Below the pieces are notes generated by a model. The model saw only the letters and a program-made list of their open reading frames with translations, made no database searches and was not told where the DNA came from. Positions 34,540 to 46,695 of a stretch of DNA of 64,000 bases are shown piece by piece. A program made the position numbers and the translations under genes. Positions within the stretch are counted from its first letter, which is position 1, and every line of letters starts with the position of its first letter. The DNA lies in the NCBI GenBank assembly GCA_028023455.1, contig JAQFVV010006221.1:8413011-8477010 (forward strand), written 5' to 3'. Source of the stretch: Epiperipatus broadwayi. Its lineage: Eukaryota > Onychophora > Udeonychophora > Euonychophora > Peripatidae.

Positions 34540-35500
34540 GTTCCATGATTAGTTTATAATGCGTAACCCATATGGCGTAGTTTAAAAATATTTGAGAGAC
34601 GTATTATTGGATAGGTTTTAGTATTGATACTATCCTTCAGAGATGAGATCAGTTTGAAATCTATCTTGGTGTTGGAGAGTATGATTTCTGAGATCACTCT
34701 GAGGCCTGTACATTGTGAGAAGAGGTGATCCGATGTCTCATCACTGTTCATGCAAATGCTGCAAGTTGGGTCTATGTTGTTGTAACCTCATTTATAAAAG
34801 AGGAAGTGATTTGTAGTCCGTTAATGTATTTAATAAAAAAAAATCTAGGTATTTGGCCTCTAGACTCCATCTTTTAAAGTTGGATACCAGTTTCTGATTG
34901 TTATAATAAAGTGTGTTTATTATAGGATGTAAGATTTGATGGAGGATTGTGTATGCTGGCCATAATGAGATTTTAGAATTGAATGTGGAGTCCATTATTG
35001 GGTAATGCTGTTTGACAAGACTTGTGAGTCTGGTGATCCATGTTTGTCTGCTTGGCAGGGATCGGTCGGTGGGTGTTACTTTTTGAAGCAGAGTTTATTG
35101 GAGAATGATGTTATAACCATATGATGCTACCAAGTTGTGTATGATGTTATGGTTTTTTTTGATAAACCAATGTCTGAATGGAGTGAAAAGCAAGACCATT
35201 TAGCTTTCTTGGTCACTGAGTGCCTTTGAGGCTGATCCAACTGTTTTACCTCTCCAGAAAAGACTGGAATACAATCCATTTATTTTATTTATGAAGCTCT
35301 TGTTGATTTTGATAAATGAAAGAAAAGTATATTTTTGACATCACATTCATGTTTATTAGTGCTACCTTGCTAGGGAGGGAAAGGTAGAGACTCTTGACAA
35401 GGAAGCGATGAATTTATTTGTTGTTTCCAGGATGTTAGCCCGACTCTCTTTGGATATTGCTGTGGTAGACTTGAAGATGGAAAATAAAGATTTTAATTTG
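34540..35500 (-). pseudogene. LINE family C, C-terminal fragment
   Basis: 34540-34790 encodes a zinc-knuckle-like stretch CSICMNSDETSDHLFSQC (CX2C...HX4C), characteristic of the C-terminus of several LINE ORF2 proteins, then an RVISEIILSNTKIDF tail. The segment above it (34792-34995) contains LEAKYLDFFLLNTLTDYKS. A related C-terminal part occurs at 60.3-60.9 kb. Frames are broken by at least one stop (near 34790). Confidence 0.7.
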
Positions 35501-35604
35501 TAATGTCATTTTTTCAAATGTGCAAATCCTGCTGGGAATCCCTGATGTTTATACTACTATCATAATGCTCTGTAATCATTATTATGCCACAAAAACTTCA
35601 CATG

Positions 35605-35880
35605 AGCACTATTTCTTTATACTTACACAAGCTGTTAAATACATTGTACAGGCTTAAACCTTCATTTATATATGTAATATATGCGGGATTCGAACTCAAT
35701 AACCACATATAACAATAAAGCCACCTAGTGTAAGTTCTAGTAATCAAGAGCTGCTATAAGATTGTGGATGGAAAGGCATTATATAAGGATTAAAATGCAT
35801 AAATTACAGCATTTAGTAATTACTAGACTTTATATGAGATGACACTAGTGTGTGGGAAAAGTTTTGCTACTGGCTTATCA
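35605..35880. mobile_element. mixed hammerhead-family element (X/Y junction), no ribozyme
   Basis: Begins with the ATGAGCACTATTTC...ACACAAGCTGTTAA string found upstream of X copies, then a Y-like GTACAGGCTTAAACC and a GGGATTCGAACTCAAT end. A folded pair of arms follows (CTAGTGTAAGTTCTAGTAATCA mirrored near 35815-35850). It links the X and Y families but carries no hammerhead core. Confidence 0.5.
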
Positions 35881-37775
35881 TTATTATATTTTAATTTTAA
35901 TAATAAATATTACTTATTACAATTAAACTTTTGTTGTAGACTTTTTTTAATTTAAATGTTATTTCTTGTTGAAGTATAAAAATATCTGATAAAGTCTATA
36001 AACCTAGAAAAGTCATTTAACTGAGAAACATTTCTCAGTAATTCATAGCATCCACCTTCTCTTCTGAAGAAGTTGTTCTAAAAATCAGACTGAAGTTTGT
36101 AAATATTTATGAAAGGGTATCATAATTTTAAAAAATAGTTGTAAAAAGATTTTTTTTTTTTTAAATTAAATAAATTATTTAAATGGGAAGAAAAAGTTGA
36201 TAAAATTTATGAAAATTTTATTTTATTGAGAAGACATGATTAGCACAAAAAAAAAAAAGAAAAGAAATTTAACTAATTTAGTTTAAAAATGAAGTTAAAA
36301 ATATTGAAAAATGAATGAAACAATATTTTCTAATGGAAAATAATTTTGAGATGATAAAAAAGAACAATTCTTGGTAGAAGTTTAAGAAGAAAAAGTAATA
36401 ATGAACAAAATACTAATATAATATAGTGTAACAGGATAGGTGGTAGGAAGAATGGCTGAACCTGAGGTGGTGGCAAAATCATCATCAACCCCAAGTCAAT
36501 ACAAAATCAATAATTTGAAATATTAATAATTTACAAAAGTATAATATTTAAGGATATAAGAGTACTTTATAAGAGCATGAAATTAGAGAATCTCTGAGAT
36601 CATTGAGAGACCAGCCAGTCACTCCTCAGAGCAACTATGATTAACTATAAATCAACCAGCATTATAAAGTAAAAGTAATTATAAATAAGTATGAGTACTA
36701 CTCAAAATACCATTCATTGTCATGAATGATCCACAATATAATAAATCAGTATAATAAATCAACAGTCAACTTTGTGACTGGATTGGAAATGGGTCTTCTG
36801 TAGGCCAAGCTAACTATTGAGCCTTTGCCACCTTGGGCAATTATTTAAACATAACTTAGATGCACCACTTAAGTGTTCATCCATCAGAATACATAAGAAT
36901 CAAACAATAATGCTGGGACATTAAAACATGCTAATCATCATCAATGCTTACTGGCCAACTATAAATTTAACTTTTAAATAAGACAAATAAAATATAGTGC
37001 ATGGGCTTTAAAGAGTATTTTCTTTTGTGCCAACCAGGATGATGATTGATCATCTCTGGATGCCCAAAAGCACTAAATACACATCCCCATTGCACGAATC
37101 TAGCTCAGATACAAGTTTATTACTAGAAAAAAAAAAGATATTTAAGGTCTGATTTTGAATAATATACAATAATAAAAGTCATTACACTGTAATTTATAAT
37201 ATTACTACAAAATTCAAGTTATCATATTAATTGCATTACTTCTTTATGGGTATCTATAAACGCATACATATATCCATACACAGATGTGCGTTTTATAATA
37301 CATGATGAAAACATTTCAATTAAACATAAAATAATTATTTAAAAAAATGATTAAATTTTACATACGTGTTATAATTGACAATATATGCCACACATATATG
37401 TGTGAGCATGAAATAACATTTGACTTGCTACAAAATAATTATCAAAATCTTAAGCCATAAAACTCAATAATCAGATTAAAATTTCAGTTAAATGATATAC
37501 ATTTTACATAGTAGGTTTACTGAAACCCATATATATATAATTTGCACAGACGTGTAATATATTAATTTATCTACATAATTATTACAGATTATTCTTGCAA
37601 TTCAATTCTCTTTGCTGAATAGTCTTTTTTCCTTAAAATAAGTACTATCAAATTTTTAACAGATGATTATTGATTGATTTAAAATATCTTTTTCTCTTTT
37701 TTTTTCAATAAACGAAAGATAAAATCGTTTTATAAAATTAAGAAAATATAAATTTCAAAATGTCTTTCTGCTTGA
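35881..37775. other. non-coding DNA
   Basis: No supported gene. A CTGAAGAAG...GACTGAAG string near 36064 slightly resembles a decayed hammerhead but cannot be supported. Confidence 0.5.
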
Positions 37776-37779
37776 TTAG

Positions 37780-38190
37780 TTAATGCTGATGAAAAGTGAA
37801 TACGTGAACTGAAGCTCCCCATGCCATGATAGGTAGACAGCCAAGCATGGACCATTAGAACACAAAACCCATGACATCATGAGAAAATACCTCATTTTTA
37901 AGCACTGCCCCTCCTAAGTACCTAGACAGATCATCCACAAGGAGTAGTATCCAACAAAAAAATATCAGGCATTGAGCCAGCTCTGTGCATCTCTTGTGAG
38001 TCTTAGGGGCTTTAGATGAGGTCTATTCATGAGACCAATGCCTATTCATGAGGCCTACATATACACTGCTGGACTACTCTGGGAACTCAACATGTAGGTC
38101 TAGACAGTGCCGAGCCTATACTTTGGAACATCATGCACACTGCATCTAGGCAGCCCTGCTCAACTATACACCCACCATAAACATGAAAAG
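37780..38190. repeat. unclassified GC-richer block
   Basis: Distinctly less AT-rich than its surroundings, with repeated phrases (CTATTCATGAGACC and CTATTCATGAGGCC; two AACATGTAGG/AGGTCT-type stretches). No frame is open for a useful length. Probably an old repeat of unknown type. Confidence 0.4.
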
Positions 38191-38319
38191 TACAAATTCA
38201 CACATCACTTCTAAAATGTCATTTTACTAAAGAAAAAAATTTTGTTATTATATATAACTCTACTAACCACAGTTGTGTATATGTTTATCTGTGCTTCTCT
38301 GCCTTTAGATATGTCAGCA

Positions 38320-38600
38320 TATATATAATTATTTATTCAGCAAGTGGTTCTTTTGGTCCATTAAAAAATATAATCCAGGTTTGTTGCCATCATCAGGTAA
38401 AAGTATGTAATTTATGTAAAATCTTCTGTAATTGGTCTTTTTCTGTCTAGGATTGTTCCAGGAAAGCAGCTGTTTTGGTTTGATAGATTTCATGTAAGCA
38501 ACCATCCTCTCTACATTTAAGGCTATGAATTCCAGCACAAAGAAGTGGGTCATTTTCTTCATGTAAATTCAAACTCCTGCGAAGGAAAATAATAGCAGTT
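38320..38600 (-). mobile_element. possible hammerhead-family relic
   Basis: On the minus strand CTGATGA at about 38391-38397 is followed by a possible stem II (GGC...ACC) and GGAT where GAAA is expected. The flanking TTTTGGTCCATTAAAAAATA may be terminal sequence. The 77-codon frame across it lacks any known domain. Confidence 0.35.
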
Positions 38601-39017
38601 CCTGAATCTACTGTCCTGCCTTCAGCTACATCAGTTCATAGTAGCTATTCTGCCAACTCTATGGTCAGCTAAAACCAACAGCTGCAAACTTTAATAAGCT
38701 GCATCAAAATATTGTAACCAACTTTGTAGCTCCCCATTCTTACAAAAAACTACTATCCAAACTGTTCTCTTCAAGAATCACTATCCAGACTGTGACTGAT
38801 ATTTTTATCAGCCCTCTTATAGAATCATCTGAGGTGATAACAAAATCTTGATTCAAAACAGAGTTTTATTTTTATCTCTCTAATCCCTTTTGAAAACAGG
38901 CTTGAAATTTTATCAAGGTGTGGTATATATGTTTTCACTTAGATAATAGAAATTTACAAATTAAAAAATTTCAAAAATACCATACTTGTGTTCAAATTTC
39001 AAAATCAGAATAATAAT

Positions 39018-39056
<39 letters not shown>

Positions 39057-39063
39057 CTTATTC

Positions 39064-39095
<32 letters not shown>
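39018..39095. repeat. paired (TA)n microsatellites forming a palindrome
   Basis: Two long TA runs separated by ATTATTCTTATTCTGAA. The flanking TCAGAATAATAATA and TATTATTCTTATTCTGA are inverted, so the whole can extrude as a cruciform. Confidence 0.8.
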
Positions 39096-39097
<2 letters not shown>

Positions 39098-39954
39098 GAC
39101 CTTTTAAAAGTTTAATTTATAAAACAATATTTTAAATCAAAGTTATTATTATTTTTTTATTTCAATGAATGTAGAAAATACTACAATTTTTGTCTATGTT
39201 TATTTCTACTTTTCCTTTATTTTATATATATATATGCACACACACTATATCACTGTATGCTATGTAACCCAACTGGTTACAATAGGAATAATCCTGATTC
39301 ACATCATCACTCAATTCTTTACTGATATAAATTCATTGATGGGGATAATGATGGAACAACAGATATATTACTGTTTTCAGCATAGTATTTACATTTTAAG
39401 ACTGAAGGTTTACATCATGTGAAGCTTTGAAAAAAAGCACTTGAAAATTTATGAATTATTAAAGGCGCGGATAAACTTAATATCATTTAGTTATTTGATA
39501 TAATGTTATAGATTATTTAGTAAGTATTTCACTAGACATTTTCTTGTTAACTTGTTTCATTTTCTATAAATATATTTTTAAATATTAGTTTAAATTTTAT
39601 TCATTTTGTGACAAAATGAAGCTTAATATTAGTTCAAAAATTAGTATTTTGAATTCTATCTGTAGGTAGTAGTAACACAAACTAAATACAGTTTCTTTAT
39701 ATATATTTAATTAAGTGTTAATATGTGGAAATTGATTTTGTTTAATTGCAATCTCTTTACTATTCCTATGTTACAGAAAATTATTAAGAACTAAATAATA
39801 AAAAGTTATTTTATATTGTTTATTGCTGGAGTATGATGCTAATTTCTCAAAATAAACTATGGAAAATACAGCCACTATATTTAATGTACATTATCTACTA
39901 ATTAGAGCATTGAAGCATTTTTATTGAACTTTACATATAAAGTCTTATTTCAAG

Positions 39955-40112
39955 CAGCGCTCAGTAGATGGCTTTTTAATAGAATATGGGAAAACTTAGA
40001 GTGGGGAATGTAAAATTAAGTAGCTAACAGGTTTCTCTTGGTATAATTGCTGAGAGATTCTTGACTTCGTTTAAGAAGAAGCTACAGTACATCACATCAC
40101 ATCACATCAACA
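39955..40112 (+). pseudogene. LINE family A extreme 3' end
   Basis: TTAGAGTGGGGAATG...GAGAGATTCTTGACTTCG matches the 3' untranslated region of the 9.2-11.5 kb copy. It ends in four ATCAC-type units (40090-40110), supporting a short-repeat tail as the family's 3' end. Confidence 0.82.
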
Positions 40113-40589
40113 CATATAATTGAACGTGTGATTGACTTCTATTGCAACATTCTTGTACATTATTTATATATAATACTTTTAATAAATACTACTCTAAATT
40201 GTGGGTGTTTACACACAAACACATTTATATACTACATATATACATTTGTTTTATTAAAGATCATGATATTTTTATAAGCACTTTCTAGGGTATTCAAGAA
40301 TTTTAAAGCAATATTGTTGAAAGCAATAAAAGTGTTTTTTTTATCAAAAATATTATTTGTTAAAAAATTTTCTGTTAAAAAAATATAAAAAAGCACTTAT
40401 ATCTAAAGAAATATTTTTTTAATGATAGAAGCATATACTTATATATATAAAACTTCATTAAATGCAATTAAAAAATGCAAATAATGATCGTAAAGTAATA
40501 AATTTGATTAAAATTCAGAGAAATTGATCTCCAGTCTGAATTCTAATATCCAATAATAATTTATCATGGCTTCATTATCTTTATATCTT

Positions 40590-41090
40590 GTAAGCATGTG
40601 AGATTTGCATTTTTGATTAGTGCTGCACCATTGCTTGTCTTGGCTGTGAGGATGAGAGAATCTCATGCTTGGGTGGTTCAGGCCAGAGAGTTCTACTATG
40701 GTTTAAACTTCAAATCGGGGCTGTTGTGCCACTCATCTCTGCCATCTGGATGGCAGAGTCTAGTGCTTGGAAGGTCTCACAAGCCTGGGTTTTGGTGGGG
40801 ATCTGGGCACTGTGAGGATTAGTAAGGGCATTGGATGAGAGAGTCTGAGCTCTGGAAATACCCCAAGGCCTGGTTCCTAGTCCTTAGCAGGGGGGGGTCT
40901 GGGATGTGGGTGCTGCGGGGATTAGTATGGGGTTTTCACTTTCTCATCTTCTGGATGGTGGAGATGATGTGATTCTTGGTAACTGTGATCTATCTGGTTG
41001 CCATTAAAGTCAGGGGTTACTTAGTAAACATGAGAGAAGCTATGAATGGCAAGATATATGCATATACAATTCAAGGTTTTCACTCGGTAA
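40590..41090. repeat. unclassified G-rich block with internal duplication
   Basis: G-rich on the plus strand. A unit of the form GCCTGG...GGGG...TCTGGG...TGAGGATTAGTA near 40785-40830 recurs at about 40868-40930 with changes, so it is partly tandem. The 74-codon frame (40598-40822) looks like a product of this composition; I do not call it a gene. Confidence 0.45.
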
Positions 41091-42245
41091 ATAAAGTTCT
41101 GCATTGTAAATCATAGTTTGAATCTTGTATATCACTACATATAACATGTAAATTCAAAGATTAATATTATGTTAATAAATCATATTTTGAGAAAAAAAAA
41201 AGAAAGATCAAGTTTACTGTTGAAAATTTATCATATTTAACATTTTAAGTACTATCAAAATCCTGAAAAAAGTTGCAATGAAAAACCTAGAAAATATTTT
41301 TAGATGTAGGACCATACCTTTAAAATCATTAAAGATCAAAATTATTTAAGCTGTAGTGTTTTGTGTGATTCTCTATGGTGAGAAAGTTGGACAATTAAAA
41401 AAATAAAAAAAATATTGATTGATATTTCTGAACTTTTAGCACTAAAAGATTTTTGAAAATTTTATGTTCACCCAACCAGTAATAAAAAAAATTGAATACT
41501 TGAATCAGATAAGACCATAAGTTCTACTTGAAATACAAATAAGCAGACAGAATTGTCATATTTTGATATTATCAAGACAATAACTACCCATAAGATAGAG
41601 AAACTCTGTATCATCACATAGCTTTAAGAAACCAAATAGATGATTCATTCTTAAGAAATGTATTTTTATGATCAAAAATTGATATTGGTCTGACATCATC
41701 TAATTAATTAAGCTCTGTGCAGGTGAATATAGTGATGAAAGAAATTGATTCAAGAGATAATGGTTTCTATGCTGATTCCCAGTTTAAAAAATACAAAATT
41801 TCAATTTACTCAGTTGAATGGTGCATGTCACATGATTTTCTGAAAAACTAGAAATAATGATTAAAGAAAGAGCCATTATTTTAAAACTAATTGTTATAAA
41901 TATACATTATTTAAAAGATGTAAATTGGCTTATCTAAAAAACTTTTCATTGCCATTTATGACATTTTCAAACTTCTGAATTATTTAATTTCTCTTTTTTA
42001 TGTTTTTAATTGTTTTTATTCTTTCAATATATTCTTTTAATGAGCACGATTTTATTGTGTGACTGTAGTTCGAATACATAAAATCATTGCCTAAATTCAT
42101 TACCATTCCAATCATACATGTCCACTAGTCTCACTCTAATTCAAGACTGCAGTCTTAATAGACTATTTGAAACATTTTTTTTTTCTTTTAATATGTAATA
42201 TATTAATGATGGATTCTTAAAATATGTTAATACATATTTTAGAAT
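41091..42245. other. non-coding DNA
   Basis: No recognisable gene. Stop-rich, AT-rich DNA. 41280-41900 has a faint coding-like texture that could be a very old LINE, but no motif can be named. Confidence 0.45.
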
Positions 42246-42330
42246 CATTGCTGGCCTAGCAGTTAGCATAGCTGCCTTCCAAGCAGCTGGCCCGTGTTCG
42301 CTTCCCGGTCAACGCATTTAACATATAAAA
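42246..42330 (+). mobile_element. compact tRNA-derived SINE, family A
   Basis: Plus-strand tRNA-like body: TGCTGGCCTAGCAGTTAGC A box, anticodon stem GCTGC/GCAGC with loop CTTCCAA (apparent TCC), T-arm GTGTTCGCTTCCCGG, end TCAACGC, then ATTTAACATAT and an A run. No clear TSD. Confidence 0.75.
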
Positions 42331-42639
42331 AAAATATATTATTTTTTAATAATTTTGTATTGCATTCTTATTAATACATAATTTGTTAAATATGCAACAT
42401 TTGTGGATATCTTTTTGAAGATAAATATTAATTTTTTTAAATAATATATATATAAATCAAAGAATATACTATAAAAAATTAAAAATAATTAATTTTCAAA
42501 AAATAATTTATAATAATAAACATTTAAATGATGTTTTTGATGCTTTTGATTTATTGCAATCTCAAATATTTACTTCTTTAATTATATTGAAACATAACTG
42601 AAAATGACAGAACAATATATATATATATTGTTAAAGAAA

Positions 42640-42925
42640 AAAAAGGGGGGAGGGGGGGGCGAGAAACCAAAAAAAAAAAAATACGCAGACAACAAGAACC
42701 CTCCTTCCAAATAGGGGGCGCGGACGGCGCGTGGGAGGGAGGAGATAAAAAAAAAAAACAAGCATGTTTGGTGGTGGGGGGGGGGGGTGGGGGGGGGGAG
42801 GGTAAAAACTTTTTGAAAGGAAAGGGGGGGGAAAAAAAAAACAAATTCCCCCCGCCGATGTAGAGGGGGAAAGAAGAGAAAAAAAAAAAAACACCCTTGT
42901 TTTTGTTTTGTGTGGATGGGGGTAG
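42640..42925. other. anomalous G-run/A-run block
   Basis: About 280 bp dominated by G homopolymers up to a dozen long alternating with A homopolymers, with CG-rich pieces (GGGCGCGGACGGCGCG) foreign to the local composition. Three overlapping minus-strand frames are open here only because poly-Pro/Phe/Lys codons contain no stops. It may be low-quality consensus over a sequencing-refractory repeat. Confidence 0.6.
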
Positions 42926-44025
42926 CACATTCTTCTAAGTTGTCTTTCACAGCAATCTTGAAATTTGAAAATAACTGGAATCATTCTCTGGTTTGGACAC
43001 CTGTTGTAGTATATACTTTTGTTGTTACATACTTCTTGCAAGAAAAAAATTGTAATGCTCGAATCAGATTATAAGCAAGCTGATTTCAAGTTTATGAATG
43101 ACTTAATTGAAATGTTAAATATATCACATCCCTAAAAAGCATCGCAAGTGAAGTCCAAAGTCAAAACAATGCTGATTTTTTGTTTTTATGCAAACAGTAT
43201 TTTTCTCTCAAATATAGTTTGTAGTGGTTAGGCATTTTATCTGCAAGTTCAAAAACACACGATGTGGTAAATTGCAAAAATCCCATTTTGTGGGGAAGAA
43301 AAGAGAGCAAACTTCACCCCAACAAAATGTCATCTCTTAAAGTTTTGAGTGTGAAACATGTTTTAATGAAATTCAGCATGACTCAGAGCTTATCTATCAG
43401 CCATATTCATTTGGTTCACTTCATGCAAAATTCTCAAATTTTTTGTTTTTGCAGACTTAGAACTGGGGGGGGGGGTAACAGAGGCATTAAAACACACAAC
43501 ATTGCAAGTGTTTCCGGACTACTTCAAAAAGTAACAAACAGGTTTAGACTAGTACATTGCATTAAGTAGACTATACTTTTTAAAGTTATTAAATTTGCAA
43601 CACCTAAAAATAAATGTACAATTTTTTATTACAAAATTCCAATTATTTTTGGGTCCTCCCGTGCATAATAAAAATATTTATATATGCAAAATAATTTCCA
43701 TGTTCTTACTTTTTCAATGCTTTGTCACTATTTTCAATTTAAGTATTATTTCTTTATTTTTTAATAGTATGTATGTTCAGTTCCCTTCTCAAAGACAGGT
43801 ATGTGTAAACTATAATATATATAGACAGGTATGGTAGTGAAAAATAGAGTACTATGACTAAATGATAACACTTGATCATCATCAATAATAATTTGCCATT
43901 ATTTGCTATGCTCTTAACACAATTTACCCTAATATCATTCCAATGAATTTAAATTAGAACTTGCAGATCACTGTAAAATATTAAAAGATTTTGAAGACGG
44001 TTCAGTTTGAGTGCAGTTATTACAT
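42926..44025. other. non-coding DNA, unassigned
   Basis: Slightly less AT-rich. The frames at 43264-43569 and 42950-43041 show no family motif. Another G run of ten lies at about 43466. Confidence 0.45.
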
Positions 44026-44215
44026 GATCACTATTTCCTTTGCTTACACAAGCTCTTAACATAATAGCAAACTCTCCATACTATAGTGCAAACCAGCATA
44101 AACTACAGTAATCAATGGATGCTAGAAGATGCTAGATAGGGATTTTATGCACAAATCTTCTATCATTGATTGCTATGGCTCACACTAGGTAGCACCACTA
44201 TATGGATCTTTCACT
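44026..44215. mobile_element. foldback element X4 (no ribozyme)
   Basis: Short X copy: ATGATCACTATTTCC start, CAAACTCTCCATACTATAGTG arm, AGTAATCAATGGATGCTAGAAG, the TAGATAGGGATTTTATGCAC segment, and a degraded mirrored arm (GTAGCACCACTATATGGATC). The hammerhead is deleted, as in X3. Confidence 0.65.
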
Positions 44216-44269
44216 ACTTCTTTTGAATAAAATCAATAGGAAAATAACTGATAAACTATTAAGAATTGC

Positions 44270-45790
44270 TACAAAGATGACAGGGGCAAAAAAGCAGCAA
44301 TTGACTGGTAAAATGTCTACTGAAATGACAATTTATAAAGAAAAGAATGAATATGAAAATAAATAAAAATGAACCATTAAAAAAGAATGAATATGTAGAA
44401 TTTTATAAAATAGTATGAAAAGAGTTAATAATAATATAAGAAATTATAATTGTAAATTAGCAAAGAAAGCTATAAAAGAGTATAAAAGTATCAAAAGGGT
44501 AAACCAATATCTTGATATTGATAGGAAGATGAAATTACAACTAAAAAGAGAGATGACATTATGAAATGTTTGTGGAAGAATTCTATAAAAAATTATAAAG
44601 CAATAAAGAATAAGGTATCCCATATAATTACTCTATATCTTCTGAGTTGGCCAGGATTTTAAATGAAGAAGTGAGACATGCAATTAAATCTATGAAAAGG
44701 GGGAAAAACTCCAGGTAATGACAGAATTATAATTGATATCATAAAAGAAGCAGGTAAAAAAACAAAAAAATTATTGGCTAAGTTATATAAGATATGTCAA
44801 ATGATAATAATATACCAATGATTTAAAAGTACTTTTAGCACAGCAGATTACATTCAAGTATTGAGAGAAGTTACAGAAAGGACCAATGGATATGAGTTGC
44901 CATTATGCTTTAGATTTGTGGACTGTGAAACAGCATTTGATTAACTCTTTGGAGCATCAAATCAAAAGTACTTTGTGGATTAAAATAGAAAGCTAACTGA
45001 ATAAAAATAAATGGAAATTATTTAAGTCACCTAGATTTTGAAGATGATATAACTGTTTTTGAAAATAATATTTCAGAGTTTCAGGAAATGTTATGAGAGT
45101 TATCAGATGAAAATAAGAAAGTAGGACTAAAGATAAATGCTAAAAGATTAAGTAATGTTCAATGGATTTTCTCAAAAGAAGAATATAAAGACTGAAAATG
45201 ATGAATTATAACAAGTTAACAACTACAACAACCTTGATCGAATTATTAATATAGACAGAAACATAATGGATAAAATTAATCATAGAAAGTAAAATTAGAT
45301 GGAGTGCTACTGGTTGAAATAACTTAATATTAAAAGGAAATATATGTGTTTAAAAAGATAAGTTTTTAAAAAATGTGTTTTACCAGTTGTTACTTATGAT
45401 ATTGAGACTTGGACACTTAATAGAAGAGAACAGAGATTTTCAGACAGATCACTTGACAAAGTATGTAGAAAGGTATGTTAGAAGTAACAAGAATGGATTA
45501 AAAACAAAATACACGGATGATAGAACAAGCAGGGGTTATTGACATCAAGGGTAGCTAGGCTGGATGTATTGTTAGAAGAGATAATAGATTAATGGTTGAA
45601 ATCTTAAACAGGATTTCAAGAGATTAAAAAATAACCTAGAAAGTGACCACATGTGAGATAGATGAATGAAATAAGATATATTAGGGTACTGTGGAGAAGA
45701 GACATCAGAGATTGGAGAAACTAGATTAAACTTGCAGAGACTTGCAGTGAGTTGATAATGTTTGAAAATAATGATGATAATGATCTCAAT
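44270..45790 (+). pseudogene. LINE family B reverse transcriptase, highly degenerate
   Basis: Plus-strand family-B RT. Around 44820-44945: a REVTERTNGYELPL piece with an FDCETAFD-like motif (usually FIDYEKAFD). At 45060-45110: IIFQSFRKC, word-for-word as at 28.3 kb. Near 45390-45425: VLPVVTYDIETWTLN (usual YGSETWTL). At 45560-45740: the domain that normally reads W-x-GH-x-x-R...DNR-W, broken by stops. No frame is intact. Confidence 0.78.
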
Positions 45791-46207
45791 TACAGAGTTA
45801 TATAATAAACTTTAATGAATATTTACATTATTAATTAGCATAATCAGGTTTAAACCCTTGACCAATTCTATTAGATAATTTAAGGATTTAATTGACATTT
45901 TATATTTTTATTAGTAGATCATTTGTTTTTGTTTTTATTGATCCTAATTATGCTAATAATCAAAAAATTATTTCTACAATTTAAATCATATAATGGACAT
46001 TTTTTCCCTTTAGCTAATTAAATTCCACACAAAATAGGGTTCTTGTCAAAGTTCTTAACAATTCTAGATTTTAGTCACCCATTATTATAAAGGTAGTCAT
46101 CATCAACACAAGTTCACTTACTAATGTCCCAACTTTAGTAGTTCTTAAAAGTTTGACCTTTCTTAACATCAGACTCTTGATTTTTATTCATATAGTTTTG
46201 TAAAAAT

Positions 46208-46322
46208 GTCTTGCGTTGTTAGCCGAGAAGTATCGCAGTCGCCATGCAAGCAAGTAGTTGGTTGCAGACGGTTGTGGGTTCGTGTCCCGGCCGATGCTAT
46301 GACATATGAAAAAAAAAAAAAA
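46208..46322 (+). mobile_element. compact SINE, family B
   Basis: GCGTTGTTAGCCGAGAAGT A-box region, CAAGCAAGTAGTTGGTTGC arm, GTGGGTTCGTGTCCCGG B box, ATGCTATGACATATG tail and about fourteen A's. No convincing TSD beyond the A-rich flank. Confidence 0.82.
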
Positions 46323-46695
46323 ATGAAGATAACTTTTTGTCAGATACTTTTTACTACTTCTTTAGAGTTTTATCTATAACAGCAAAATAATGAGCAGATG
46401 TGAACAGGAAGCTTCTTTCTTACACAAACTCAATACAAAGAAATCTATATTTTATATATCCAAAGTTCAGAAGACATAAAGAAAAAAAAAACATTAAAAA
46501 ATATATCATTCAAAGCTGAATAATAATTCAGCATAACAATATAAAAAATAAGGAGAGAGGATATCATTTTATTCATTAGAGAATGTTGAACTTACTTCTT
46601 TATTAATAATTCCATTCAAAATTGAAAAAGTAAGATATTTTATTCCATTAGTAGCAGAAGAAATATTAATTATAGAACTATTAATTTCTTACATT

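Noticed and set aside
42578-43041. Three overlapping minus-strand open frames of 116-136 codons
   Set aside because: Their openness comes from poly-G/poly-A runs (Pro, Phe and Lys codons have no stops); no domain, and all three frames are equally open.
43264-43837. Two adjacent plus-strand frames as a small gene
   Set aside because: No recognisable motif, a G10 homopolymer inside the first frame, and no conserved splice signals.
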